DNA of 64,000 nt, from positions 1,240,001 through 1,304,000 of the forward strand of contig OZ241383.1 of assembly GCA_965200775.1 (NCBI GenBank), written 5' to 3'. The notes beneath the pieces were generated by a model. The model searched no databases and was not told where the DNA came from. It worked only from the letters and a program-made list of their open reading frames with translations. This document shows positions 17,509 through 26,562 of the stretch, in pieces (positions within the stretch are counted from its first letter, which is position 1; every line of letters starts with the position of its first letter). Source of the DNA: Poriferisocius sp965200775. GTDB lineage: Bacteria; Actinomycetota; Acidimicrobiia; Acidimicrobiales; Bin134. The translations under genes and the position numbers were made by a program.

Positions 17509-17530
17509 GGGGAAGTTCGGGCCGGAAAGG

Positions 17531-18433
17531 TCAGGTGCGGGCCAAGATGAAGTCGGCCAGCTCGGCGATGCCCTCCTCGGCTTCGGGGACGAACCCGGCC
17601 ATCAGGTGCCACACATGGATCATGTCGTCCCACGGTCGGAACTCCACGGAACCGTTGGCGTTCTCGATGCCCTTCACCACCCGGGTGCTGTCGTCGAAGA
17701 GCACCTCCTCGGTTCCCACTTGGATCAGCATCGGCGGCAGGTTCTCAAACGAGCCGAACACCGGCGACACGTAGGGTTCGGTTGGGTCCGCACCGGCGGC
17801 GTATGCCTGGACCATGCCTCCCAGGGTGTCCGCCCCGGAGATCATGGGATCGCGGTGGGCCCGTTCGGTAGCGGAGTCTCCGGAGAACGTCAGGTCGGTC
17901 CACGGGGATATGGGCGTGGCGCACCCCGGCTGTTCCAGTCCTTCGTCCCGGAGCCTCATGCACAGTGCGATGGTCAGCCCCCCGCCCGCGGAGTCGCCTG
18001 CCACCGCGGTGTGGGCCGCCTCTCCCCCGTTCGCCAGGTGCCAGCGCCATGCAGCCACCGCGTCGTCCAGCGCCGCCGGGTAGGGATGCTCGGGAGCCAG
18101 GCGGTAGTCCACGTTCAACAGTCGGGCCTTGGCCATCAGCGCCAGCCGACTCACCACGTGACGGTGGGTGTTCAGGTTGCCCACCACGTACCCGCCCCCA
18201 TGGAGGTAAATGATGGTTCGGTTGCCCTCTACCTCGGGCGGGGTGACCCACTCGGCCGGAACCCCACCAGCGTCGACCGGTTCGAAGATCACCTCGTCGG
18301 GGACCGGCGCCGAACGGTAGCCCTCCTCGAAACCCGCCCGGGTGGTGGCCAGATCGGAGGCCGGATTGTTCGCCGCTTGCCGCATCTGCTCACGCATGGC
18401 AGCCACGGCAGCCTGGAATGCTTCGGATGGCAT
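17531..18433 (-). CDS. Alpha/beta-hydrolase, hormone-sensitive-lipase family esterase
   Basis: A 300-residue esterase. The HGGG oxyanion motif is at residues 78-81, the nucleophile Ser148 lies in GDSAGGG, and the late aspartate and histidine are in EVLFDDS and DMIHVWH. Such enzymes hydrolyse short or medium acyl esters in the cytosol. The start is ATG 18433, with GGAGG 7 bases upstream; a very long upstream open frame runs antisense through the divergent amidase and is not coding. It shares a 180-base divergent control region with the amidase, so it may belong to the same regulon. Confidence 0.93.
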   Translation of the reverse strand: MPSEAFQAAVAAMREQMRQAANNPASDLATTRAGFEEGYRSAPVPDEVIFEPVDAGGVPAEWVTPPEVEGNRTIIYLHGGGYVVGNLNTHRHVVSRLALMAKARLLNVDYRLAPEHPYPAALDDAVAAWRWHLANGGEAAHTAVAGDSAGGGLTIALCMRLRDEGLEQPGCATPISPWTDLTFSGDSATERAHRDPMISGADTLGGMVQAYAAGADPTEPYVSPVFGSFENLPPMLIQVGTEEVLFDDSTRVVKGIENANGSVEFRPWDDMIHVWHLMAGFVPEAEEGIAELADFILART

Positions 18434-18509
18434 GGGTCCCTCCTGGTTCGGACATTGGGTTCGGACGTTCGGGTCGAGACGTACCGTTGCCCGCCGAGCG
18501 TACGCGATA

Positions 18510-18525
18510 CCTGCAATTGTGGGTA
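18510..18525. promoter_or_regulatory. Candidate operator site C (CCTGCAWTYGYGGGTA motif)
   Basis: CCTGCAATTGTGGGTA, an imperfect dyad centred on CAATTG, lies between the divergent esterase and amidase genes, about 90 bases before the amidase start. It matches in 13-14 of 16 bases the two sites before the importer binding-protein gene. A NarL-type response regulator is encoded between them, so it is the obvious candidate binder (inference). Confidence 0.6.
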
Positions 18526-18613
18526 ATCCCCAAGAGCTGCAGTGCCTACCATCCGCCGGGACCGAGCATTCGCAGTACTCGTGTCCGCCGCCAATCAACA
18601 CGCAGGAGGATTC

Positions 18614-20164
18614 ATGGCCATTCCGGTTCCGACCATTGAAGAATTGGAGTCCATCTCCCAGCGCTGGAAGCTGAATCTGACCGGCGACGAGTTGGCGGTG
18701 TACCAGGCTCTTGTGGAGGGGGCCCTTGGGTCGTACAGCCATGTGGATGCCATGTACCAGGCCTCCAGGCCGACCCCGCCCGAACGCGACTCCTATATCC
18801 CCGAGGATGCCGACAACCCGTTGAACGCTTGGTATTACCGTTGCCGCATCGAGGGCGCCGGTTCCGGTCGCCTGGCCGGCAAAACCTTCGCCATCAAGGA
18901 CAACGTGTCGGTAGCCGGTGTGCCGATGATGAACGGCTCCCGCATCGTGGAGGGGTACACCCCATGGGTGGATGCCACCGTGGTTACCCGTATCCTGGAA
19001 GCCGGCGGCACCATTCTGGGCAAGTCGGCCTGCGAGGATCTCTGCTTCTCGGGGGCCAGCCACACCTGCGTCACCGGTCCCATTCGCAATCCCTGGGACA
19101 CTGCACGTACCGCGGGAGGTTCCTCGGGTGGGAGTGGAGCTCTGGTGGCGTCGGGGGAAGTGGACATGGCAATCGCCGGTGACCAGGGTGGCTCCATTCG
19201 CATGCCGTCGTGCTGGTGCGGGGTGGCCGGCCTGAAGCCCACCTTCGGGTTGGTCCCCTACACAGGGGCCTACCCCATCGAGTGGACCATCGACCATCTC
19301 GGCCCGGTAGCCGCCAACATGGCCGACCTGGCCGACTTTCTGACCGTTCTGGCCGGTCCCGACGGCGATGATCCGCGCCAGGTTGGCGCCCCAACGGGCA
19401 TCGACTACGCCGCCGGGATGGACGACGGCATAGACGGCCTCAGGATTGGGGTGGTGACCGAGGGATTCGGGTGGGACGGGCTCAGCGATCCCGCCTCCGA
19501 TGCCATGGTGGAGGCTGCCGCTCACCGGCTGGCGGACGCCGGTGCGGTGGTGGAAAACGTGTCCATCCCCGAGCACCGCGACGCCATCCATGTGTGGAAC
19601 GTCATCGCCACCGACGGGGCCATGTGGCAAATGATCCGGGGCAACGGCTACGGCATGAACTACCGGGGCCTCTACGACCCCGAGCAGATCGAACACTCTC
19701 TACGAGGCTGGCAGGAAAAAGCCCACCTCACGTCGATGACCTTGAAGTTCGTGATCCTGTGCGCCGAGCACACCATCGGCCAAACCGGCGGCGGGGCCTA
19801 CGCCCGGGCGTCCAACGTACGGCCTCAAATCAACGCCGCTGTCGACTCCGCGCTCGACCGGTACGACGTGTTGTGCTACCCCACACTCCCCTTCCCAGCC
19901 AAGGAAATCCCTTCGGCCGATGCCCCCATCGTGGACTACGTAGCCCGAGCTCTGGAGATGATCCCCAACACCGCGGTGTCAAACGTCACCGGCAACCCCG
20001 ACCTCACCGTTCCGGTGGCCGGCGGCAAGGGTATGCCGGTGGGAATGAGCATCGTCGGCCGGCAGTGGGACGAAGCAACCCTCATCCGGGTGGGACGGGC
20101 TTACGAGGAGCTTGTCGGCGGTTTCACCCTGTCACCGGCAGCCCAAACCGAAGTCCAGAGATAG
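18614..20164 (+). CDS. Amidase (amidase-signature family)
   Basis: A 516-residue amidase-signature enzyme. The Ser-cisSer-Lys triad can be placed at Lys95 (AIKDNV), Ser170 (GGSSGGSG) and Ser194 (GDQGGSIR). The GDQGGSIR variant and the CGVAGLKPTFGLVPYTGA segment resemble enantioselective amidases and acetamidases of actinobacteria rather than GatA. It hydrolyses an amide to acid plus ammonia. Start ATG 18614 has GGAGGA 5 bases upstream. A histidine kinase/response regulator pair and a branched-chain/urea-type importer follow on the same strand, which suggests uptake and use of a small amide or urea-like nitrogen source. Confidence 0.93.
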   Translation: MAIPVPTIEELESISQRWKLNLTGDELAVYQALVEGALGSYSHVDAMYQASRPTPPERDSYIPEDADNPLNAWYYRCRIEGAGSGRLAGKTFAIKDNVSVAGVPMMNGSRIVEGYTPWVDATVVTRILEAGGTILGKSACEDLCFSGASHTCVTGPIRNPWDTARTAGGSSGGSGALVASGEVDMAIAGDQGGSIRMPSCWCGVAGLKPTFGLVPYTGAYPIEWTIDHLGPVAANMADLADFLTVLAGPDGDDPRQVGAPTGIDYAAGMDDGIDGLRIGVVTEGFGWDGLSDPASDAMVEAAAHRLADAGAVVENVSIPEHRDAIHVWNVIATDGAMWQMIRGNGYGMNYRGLYDPEQIEHSLRGWQEKAHLTSMTLKFVILCAEHTIGQTGGGAYARASNVRPQINAAVDSALDRYDVLCYPTLPFPAKEIPSADAPIVDYVARALEMIPNTAVSNVTGNPDLTVPVAGGKGMPVGMSIVGRQWDEATLIRVGRAYEELVGGFTLSPAAQTEVQR

Positions 20165-20200
20165 CCTGGGTGAAGCCCCGACCAGGTTTGGGGAGACGCG

Positions 20201-21451
20201 ATGGGCGAACCCAACCACAGCCGCCGCTACGCCGGCTCCATCGAGGTGGCCAACGCGGAGGACCTTGAGCGTCTCACCGAACTGAGCGAGAGCCTTATCG
20301 GCTATCTCGACCCCTGCGCGCTGGCCCAGCGAACCGCACTCGAGCTGTACCAGATTCTGGGGTTGCCCCTGGTCTCGGTGGCGGTGCGGGAGGGAGCGTC
20401 GTACTTCGCCATGAGAGGGGTCCGCGGGGCCCGCTACGACAGGTTCCGCCAGGTAAAGGTGTCCACCGGAGAGGGCCTGGGTAGACGGGTCATGGTCGAA
20501 CGGCGACCGGTGGAGGTGCAGAGCTATGCCGACGATCCCCGGATCACCCACCACTTTGTGGACATCGTCAACGAGGAAGGGCTGGGCGGCATGGTGGCAG
20601 TGCCCGTAGAGTACGAGGACGAGTTGGTGGGGCTGCTCTACGGAGGAGCGAGGGCGATAGGGCCCATCGGAGACCGGGCCAAGACCGTGCTGGAAAAGGC
20701 TGCCGCCGAGCTGGCCCCCATGTTGGCCGCTTCCATTCGCTCGTCTGCCGCCATCCAGCGGCGGGTGGACGCCGAACGGCAGCGAATCGCCGGCAACCTC
20801 CACGACGACGTGGGCCAGTTGCTGTTCTCCATCAGCGTGGCGGCCCAGCGCCTGAGAGACGGAGCCGACATCGATCTCGCCTCCCTGGCCCAGCGGATCG
20901 AGGCTCAAGCCCAGGAGGCCACCCAGAGGATGCGGACCGCGTTCAATATGATGGCCCCCAGTTCGCCCGCTGTGGCGGCCTCGGTGGCCCTGCAACGGGA
21001 GATTGACGACCTTCAGGCTCGTTCAGGACTCAACGCCCACTTCATGGTGCGAGGGGTGGCCCGGACTCTGCCCCCCGATGTGGAAGCAGCTCTTATTGGG
21101 GCGGCCCGCCAGGCCATGTTCAACATCGAGCAGCATGCCGGGGCATCTTTGGTGGTGATGACGCTGCACTTCACCCAATCGCAGGTTTCGCTGGTGATCC
21201 AGGACGATGGCACGGGTATAGGTGAGGACTTTGAAGTGGAAGTGATTCCTCGCGGTGGCCGCCACTGGGGTCTGGCATCCATCCTCCAGCAAGCTCAGCG
21301 CCTGGGAGGCGATCTGAGCGTGACTCCCGGCGAGGACGGGGGCACCATCGTCCGCATCACAATTCCCATCCCGGAAGCTCCCATTCGAGAAGGCCCCGTC
21401 CGGGAGGCCGAGTGCCCGACACGGGAGGCCCACGACAGGGAGATCAGTTGA
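20201..21451 (+). CDS. GAF-domain sensor histidine kinase, NarL-partner type
   Basis: A 416-residue soluble kinase without membrane segments. A GAF sensor spans about residues 28-175, the HisKA_3 dimerisation helix carries the phosphoacceptor His201 in QRIAGNLHDDVGQLLFS, and an HATPase domain follows with the N box (MFNIEQHAG) and G box (DDGTGIG, GLASI). Because it is cytosolic, it should sense an internal ligand, possibly the amide or its product. It lies 36 bases behind the amidase and overlaps the response-regulator gene by four bases, so the pair is coupled. Confidence 0.95.
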   Translation: MGEPNHSRRYAGSIEVANAEDLERLTELSESLIGYLDPCALAQRTALELYQILGLPLVSVAVREGASYFAMRGVRGARYDRFRQVKVSTGEGLGRRVMVERRPVEVQSYADDPRITHHFVDIVNEEGLGGMVAVPVEYEDELVGLLYGGARAIGPIGDRAKTVLEKAAAELAPMLAASIRSSAAIQRRVDAERQRIAGNLHDDVGQLLFSISVAAQRLRDGADIDLASLAQRIEAQAQEATQRMRTAFNMMAPSSPAVAASVALQREIDDLQARSGLNAHFMVRGVARTLPPDVEAALIGAARQAMFNIEQHAGASLVVMTLHFTQSQVSLVIQDDGTGIGEDFEVEVIPRGGRHWGLASILQQAQRLGGDLSVTPGEDGGTIVRITIPIPEAPIREGPVREAECPTREAHDREIS

Positions 21452-22086
21452 CTTCCACTCCGGCCACCGTTGTGGTGATAGATGACCATCCGGTGGTGAT
21501 CGACGGTGTCCGTCAGCTTCTGGCATCAGAACCCGACTTCTCCATGGTGGGCGAGGCAGTCAACGGTGATGACGCTGTGACGCTGACCACCCGGTTGCAA
21601 CCCGAATTGGTGGTACTCGACCTGAAGCTGGGCGACAACTTCGCTCCCCATCTTTGCCGGGCTCTCCTCGAGGTCTCGCCGCAGTCTCGTATCGTGATCC
21701 ACACTGCGTTCGACGACCGAGAGCCATTGCGCGCCTGCCTCAACAACGGAGCAGCAGGCGTGGTGTTCAAGGATGCTGCTAATCTGGTCGATGCCCTAAG
21801 GCGGGTGCTGGCAGGAGAGGTGTTCGTGGACCCGTCGTTGCTGGGGGATCCCCGCTCCCGAGCAGTGACCCTGGGAGACAACGGCGGTGCCTACGAATCC
21901 CTGACCCTGCGGGAGTACGAAGTTCTGTGCGTGATGGCCCTTGGACGGACAAGCAGGGAGATCGCCGCCGAACTACATCTGGCCGAGAACACCGTCCGCA
22001 GCTACATCCAGTCACTGCTGACCAAGCTGCACGCCCGGAACCGGATCGAGGCGCTGGCCATCGCCCGCCAGCTTCGGCTGCTCTGA
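21448..22086 (+). CDS. Response regulator, NarL/FixJ family
   Basis: A 212-residue regulator with a receiver domain (acidic pair Asp12-Asp13, phosphoacceptor Asp58 in VVLDLK, lysine in VVFKDA) and a C-terminal LuxR-type helix-turn-helix (LTLREYEVLCVMALGRTSREIA). The start chosen is TTG 21448, which overlaps the kinase stop as TTGA and has AGGGAGA upstream; GTG 21412 is an alternative. It likely controls the amidase and importer through the 16-base motifs at 18510, 22160 and 22188 (inference). Confidence 0.93.
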   Translation: MTSTPATVVVIDDHPVVIDGVRQLLASEPDFSMVGEAVNGDDAVTLTTRLQPELVVLDLKLGDNFAPHLCRALLEVSPQSRIVIHTAFDDREPLRACLNNGAAGVVFKDAANLVDALRRVLAGEVFVDPSLLGDPRSRAVTLGDNGGAYESLTLREYEVLCVMALGRTSREIAAELHLAENTVRSYIQSLLTKLHARNRIEALAIARQLRLL

Positions 22087-22159
22087 ACGGCATTCGTCCG
22101 AACCGCAACCGCGGATCCTTCGGCCGTACTTGAAGCCGCAATCCCACCTCGGCCTTCCC

Positions 22160-22175
22160 CCTGCATTCGCGGGTA
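22160..22175. promoter_or_regulatory. Candidate operator site A
   Basis: CCTGCATTCGCGGGTA lies in the 227-base gap before the binding-protein gene. It differs by one base from site B, 28 bases downstream, and by three from site C before the amidase. Confidence 0.6.
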
Positions 22176-22187
22176 GTTGCAGCCAAT

Positions 22188-22203
22188 CCTGCAATCGCGG
22201 GTA
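22188..22203. promoter_or_regulatory. Candidate operator site B
   Basis: CCTGCAATCGCGGGTA, 111 bases before the ATG of the binding protein. The 28-base centre-to-centre spacing to site A is just under three helical turns, so paired dimers could bind close to one face. Nothing else recognisable lies in the rest of the 22087-22313 gap. Confidence 0.6.
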
Positions 22204-22313
22204 CTGCGGTCGGCCCGGTGGCCGGTAAGCCGTAGTTCGCTGTCTCTGGCGCTATCTGCCCGGAGCCAAAGCCAAAGGGCGGGTCTCTTTGCAAAACGGA
22301 AGGTACACAATCC

Positions 22314-23687
22314 ATGAGAACCCCAAGAGGATTCCAGTTCCCCGGCCGAGGGATGCCCCGGTGGCTGTCACCGCTCGTAGCGCTGGGCTTGGTGCTGGCG
22401 CTGGTAGCTGCGGCCTGCGGCAATGACGACGACGCCCCAGGCACCAGCGCCCCCGCCGAAACGCCCTCGGCCACTCAAGCTCCCGCCACCGAGGAACCAA
22501 CTCAAGAGCCACCGGCCACAGAGGAGCCGGCCACGGAGGAGCCGGTCGCCATGGAGTCAATCCGGGTGGGCAGCCTGCTGGACGAAACCGGCCCGCTGAA
22601 TATCTACGGCACCCCCATGGCCGACGCCACCCGGTTGGCAATAGCCGACATCAACGCTCAGGGAGGGGTGCTGGGGCGGCAGTTGGAGCTGGTGGCCCTG
22701 GACGCCAAGTCGGATCAAAACGAGTACATCGCCGGGGCCGAGCAGTTGGCTGCTTCCGACCTGGCCGTGGTCCACGCCGGCATCACCAGCGCGTCACGAG
22801 AGGCCATCCGGCCCGTGTTCGGGGACGCCGAACTCCTCTACTTCTACAACGTGCTCTACGAAGGTGGGGTGTGCGACCGCAACACCTTCGTCACCGGCGT
22901 GGTCCCCACCCAGCAGCTCCAGGTGCTCATTCCCTGGGCGGTTGAGAACATCGGCCCCCGCCTGTACGTACTGGCCGCCGACTACAACTACGGGCAAATC
23001 TCCGCCGACTGGGTGAGGCAATACGCCGAGGAGAGCGGCGGCGAGATCGTGGGCGAGGACTTCTTCCCGCTGGACGTGGCCGAGTTCGGCTCTACCATTT
23101 CCGACATCCAGGGGGCCTCCCCCGACGCGGTGGTTTCCATCCTGGTGGGCGGAGCCCACATCTCCTTCTACAGCCAGTACGACGCCGCCGGGGTCAACGC
23201 CGACATCCCGATCGTGTCCACCACCTTCGGGCTGGGCAGCGAGCAGATTGCCCTGGATGCCGACTCGGCCGAGAACATAATCGTGGCCTACCCCTACTTC
23301 GAGGAACTCGACACCCCCGACAACGCCGAGTTCGTAGCCGCCTGGCACGCCGAATACGGCTCCGACTACCCCTACATCACCGATCTGGCGGTGTATGTGT
23401 GGGAGGGCTGGCACCTCTGGGCCGACGCGGTGAATGCAGCGGGAACCCTGGACCGCGACGCGGTGATCGCCGAGCTGGAAAGCGGTCCCAGCTTCCATGG
23501 GCCGAAGGGGACGGTCACCTTCGACGGCCCCTCCCACCATGTGACCATGCCCGTCCATTTGGCCCGCACAAACGACCAGAACGGCTTCGAGGTGTTCGAG
23601 ACTTTCGAGAGCATTCCTCCGGCATTCGAGCAGCAAAGCTGCGACCTCATCGCCAACCCCGAAACCAACGAGCAGTTCACTCCTTAG
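22314..23687 (+). CDS. ABC importer substrate-binding lipoprotein, urea/amide (UrtA/AmiC/FmdD-like)
   Basis: A 457-residue lipoprotein. The signal peptide ends in LVAAAC with Cys35, followed by a Pro/Thr/Glu-rich linker to about residue 78 and then a type I periplasmic fold (SIRVGSLLDETGPLNIYG). The segment YFYNVLYEGGVCDRNTF is close to the ligand-site region of urea and short-chain-amide binding proteins rather than leucine-binding LivJ, which fits with the amidase upstream. This specificity is an inference. It precedes its permease by 116 bases containing a strong hairpin. Confidence 0.92.
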   Translation: MRTPRGFQFPGRGMPRWLSPLVALGLVLALVAAACGNDDDAPGTSAPAETPSATQAPATEEPTQEPPATEEPATEEPVAMESIRVGSLLDETGPLNIYGTPMADATRLAIADINAQGGVLGRQLELVALDAKSDQNEYIAGAEQLAASDLAVVHAGITSASREAIRPVFGDAELLYFYNVLYEGGVCDRNTFVTGVVPTQQLQVLIPWAVENIGPRLYVLAADYNYGQISADWVRQYAEESGGEIVGEDFFPLDVAEFGSTISDIQGASPDAVVSILVGGAHISFYSQYDAAGVNADIPIVSTTFGLGSEQIALDADSAENIIVAYPYFEELDTPDNAEFVAAWHAEYGSDYPYITDLAVYVWEGWHLWADAVNAAGTLDRDAVIAELESGPSFHGPKGTVTFDGPSHHVTMPVHLARTNDQNGFEVFETFESIPPAFEQQSCDLIANPETNEQFTP

Positions 23688-23729
23688 GCAACCGCCGTCC
23701 ATCCCCTCCGGCGGTGGTAGTGGACTGCA

Positions 23730-23765
23730 TGCTGTGGGGAGGGTACGAACACCCTCCCCACAGCA
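23730..23765 (+). promoter_or_regulatory. Strong intercistronic hairpin between binding protein and permease
   Basis: A perfect 15-base inverted repeat, 23730-23744 and 23751-23765 (core GCTGTGGGGAGGGT / ACCCTCCCCACAGC), encloses a six-base loop. No T-run follows, so it is probably not a full terminator. Its place between the binding-protein and permease genes suits 3'-end protection or partial termination to make more binding protein than permease. Confidence 0.75.
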
Positions 23766-23803
23766 GCCACTGTCCATGCCTCTCGTAGAGTGAGGCCAAC
23801 CCA

Positions 23804-24667
23804 ATGGCGTTCGACCGACTCTTCAACCTCAGCTTCGACCTCTTCACCACGGTCTCGATCCTGCTGCTTGTGTCAATCGGCTTGGCTGTCATCTTCGGGA
23901 TGCGGGGCATCATCAACCTTGCCCACGGTGAGTTCATCATGCTGGGAGCGTTCGCCACTCTCACCGGGGTCCGCAACGGGCTGAACGTGTGGCTGTCGAT
24001 GCTGGTGGCCACGGCGATGGTCGGAATTATCGGCTTGGTGGTGGAGCGGTTGCTCATCCGATGGCTCTACGGCCGACTGCTCGACACCATGCTGGCTACT
24101 TGGGGACTGTCGCTCATCCTGGTGCAGGTGATCGAGAACGCCTATGGGTCGATCACCGAGGGTATTCCCGTCCCGGTGGGCAGCTTCACCGTGGGCGACT
24201 ACTCTATGTCCTCCTACAACCTGGTTCTCATCGGGGCGGCGGCGGCAATGCTCCTGGGTGTTTTCCTCATCATGCGCCGCACCCGCTACGGGTTGCTGGC
24301 CCGAGCGGCCACCCAGTCGCCCGCCATGGCAGACGGCTTGGGGGTGCACGCTTCCCGGGTAAACATGTGGACATTCGGGCTGGGCGCTGCGCTGGCGGGA
24401 GCGGCCGGTGCCCTGCTGGCCCCGGTAGTGGGGGTGATTCCCACCATGGGTCAGGCTTTCGTGGCCCGGTCATTCATGACCGTTATCGTCGGAGGCCCGG
24501 AGTTCATCGTTGGGGTTCTGTCGGCCGGCGGTCTGCTGGGGCTGGTGGAGAACGTAGGTACCCGACGGTTCACTCCCGTCATCGGCCAGGCCATGCTGCT
24601 CATCGCCGCCATTGTGATCCTGAGGTTCATGCCCAACGGGCTGAGCGGGAGGCGGATCCGGCGATGA
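23804..24667 (+). CDS. ABC importer permease, LivH/UrtB family
   Basis: A 287-residue permease with about eight membrane helices and the family signature FGMRGIINLAHGEFIMLGAFATL near residues 30-50. The EAA-like cytosolic loop lies in RRTRYGLLARAATQSPAMADGLGVHASRVN. It forms the channel with the permease half of the next protein. Its stop overlaps the next start as ATGA at 24664-24667. Start ATG 23804. Confidence 0.95.
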   Translation: MAFDRLFNLSFDLFTTVSILLLVSIGLAVIFGMRGIINLAHGEFIMLGAFATLTGVRNGLNVWLSMLVATAMVGIIGLVVERLLIRWLYGRLLDTMLATWGLSLILVQVIENAYGSITEGIPVPVGSFTVGDYSMSSYNLVLIGAAAAMLLGVFLIMRRTRYGLLARAATQSPAMADGLGVHASRVNMWTFGLGAALAGAAGALLAPVVGVIPTMGQAFVARSFMTVIVGGPEFIVGVLSAGGLLGLVENVGTRRFTPVIGQAMLLIAAIVILRFMPNGLSGRRIRR

Positions 24668-26562
24668 AACACCTGCTGGAACGACTGGCCGGCCCGATCA
24701 GTGGGACCCCGAGATCCCCACTCCGCTTCGATCTGGGCGGGGCGGCTGTGGCCTTTCTCGCTGCGGCCCTGCTGGGGTCCTGGGTGGAGGAGTTCACCGC
24801 CTTCGAGTGGTCGCTGTGGGCAGTGCAGGCCATCCTGGCGTTGTCCCTGACCTTGGTCTGGGGCTACGGGGGCGTGTTCAGCCTGGGCCAGGCCGCGGTG
24901 TACGGCGTGGGTGGGTACGCCTACGGGTTCTGGGCCATCAACTTTGCCGACAACACCGGCGAGACCGTCACCGCTGTGCTGGCCGCCGTGGCCGTCGCCA
25001 CTCTGTTCGCCGCCCTTCTGGGCTACTTCATGTTCTACGGCAACCTCACCGATGTGTACGTGGCCATCGTGACCCTGGCCACCAGCCTGGTGCTGTTCGC
25101 CTTCATGAACTCCACCTCGGGGTCGCAGTACAAGATCGGCGACGCCCCGTTCGGGGGGTACAACGGCATGACCCGGATTCCCCGTATCACCTGGCGATTG
25201 CCGGGTGGGGCCGGCCACGAACTGACCAGAGTCCAGTTCTTCATGGTCTGTGTGGCCTGTGGGCTCCTCATCGCCGTGGGCATACGAGCCTTGCGGCGCC
25301 GACCGTTCGGACGCATCGCCGTAGCCATGCAGCAAAACGAGCTGCGAACCGAACTGCTGGGATACGACGTGCGTCGCCACAAGCTCGCCGTATTCGCTCT
25401 GGGAGGAAGTATCGCAGGGTTCGCAGGAGCGCTTTATGCCGCGTGGGGGCGGTTCATCAGCCCGACCGTGTTCTCGCTCACTCCCGCGATCCTGGTCGTG
25501 ATCTGGATCCTGGCCGGGAGTCGGTCCCGCGTTTCGGGGGCGTTTGTCGGTGTCCTGGTGGTGGAAGGGCTCTCCTCGTGGTTTGGGGGGGACAACGGAG
25601 ACAATGAACCAATCGTGCTGGGAGCCTTGCTCGTCTTCATCGTGCTTGCTCTACCCGGTGGCGTTGTGACCAATACCGGGCGAGCTCTCAACTGGGCTCG
25701 CAGGAGATGGGAACTGCCTGCCCCGGTTGGCCCGGATGGACATGGGATTGAGGCCAAACCGCCGGGCGAGCCGGCACCACCTGCGGACACCTCGCAGGGA
25801 AGCCCCCACCGAAGCAGCAGTTTGGATTCCGACCCGTCAGGAATCCGGGTCGAAGGCATCACCAAGCGGTTCGGAGGACTGGTGGCGGTAAAGGATGTAA
25901 CCCTGGCCTTCCCCACTCACGGCGTCTCGTGTCTCATCGGCCCCAACGGCGCCGGGAAGAGCACCCTGTTCGGGTTGCTCTCCGGGCAGCTCGCGGCTAC
26001 TGGCGGCTCGGTGCTGATGGGCGACACAGATCTGACCCGCTGGCGACCTCACCGGCGCACCCGCATCGGCTTGGGTATCAAACTTCAGGTGGCATCGGTT
26101 TACAGGGACCTTCCGGTGCTGGAGAACCTGTGGCTGGCCTGCAACGCCGTGTCGGGCCATGTTCAGGCGGCTGACCGGGACGCCCGCGAGCTGCTCGAAT
26201 GGTTAGGGCTCGACGACATGGCTACGCGGCCGGCCGGGACCCTCTCCCACGGGCAGCGGCAGTGGCTGGAGATCGGCATGGTGATGGCCGGGCGGCCCCG
26301 GGTGGTGTTGCTCGACGAGCCCACCGCGGGCATGACCCGAGAGGAGACCGCTCGAACCGCCGACCTGGTGTTGGAGCTGGGCCGGCAGGCCTCGGTCGTT
26401 GTGGTGGAACACAACATGGAGTTTGTCCGCCAACTGGACGCGCCTGTCACCGTCTTGCACATGGGTTCGTACTTCACCCAGGGCAGCTTCGAGGAACTGA
26501 GCCGCGACCAGCGCCTGATCGACATCTACCTGGGACGGCAGACCCATGCTGCGGTTGAATGA
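24664..26562 (+). CDS. Fused LivM-type permease and LivG-type ATPase
   Basis: A 632-residue fusion. Residues 1 to about 345 are a LivM/UrtC permease (ALSLTLVWGYGGVFSLGQAAVYGVGG motif). A hydrophilic Pro/Ser-rich linker covers about 350-390. The rest is a LivG/UrtD ATPase with Walker A GPNGAGKST near 425, signature LSHGQRQWLE and Walker B VVLLDEPTAGM. The longer frame beginning at 23989 is an overlap with the LivH gene; ATG 24664 is the coupled start. Fusions of LivM with LivG occur in several actinobacteria. Its final codons are copied in the tandem repeat downstream. Confidence 0.95.
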   Translation: MKHLLERLAGPISGTPRSPLRFDLGGAAVAFLAAALLGSWVEEFTAFEWSLWAVQAILALSLTLVWGYGGVFSLGQAAVYGVGGYAYGFWAINFADNTGETVTAVLAAVAVATLFAALLGYFMFYGNLTDVYVAIVTLATSLVLFAFMNSTSGSQYKIGDAPFGGYNGMTRIPRITWRLPGGAGHELTRVQFFMVCVACGLLIAVGIRALRRRPFGRIAVAMQQNELRTELLGYDVRRHKLAVFALGGSIAGFAGALYAAWGRFISPTVFSLTPAILVVIWILAGSRSRVSGAFVGVLVVEGLSSWFGGDNGDNEPIVLGALLVFIVLALPGGVVTNTGRALNWARRRWELPAPVGPDGHGIEAKPPGEPAPPADTSQGSPHRSSSLDSDPSGIRVEGITKRFGGLVAVKDVTLAFPTHGVSCLIGPNGAGKSTLFGLLSGQLAATGGSVLMGDTDLTRWRPHRRTRIGLGIKLQVASVYRDLPVLENLWLACNAVSGHVQAADRDARELLEWLGLDDMATRPAGTLSHGQRQWLEIGMVMAGRPRVVLLDEPTAGMTREETARTADLVLELGRQASVVVVEHNMEFVRQLDAPVTVLHMGSYFTQGSFEELSRDQRLIDIYLGRQTHAAVE

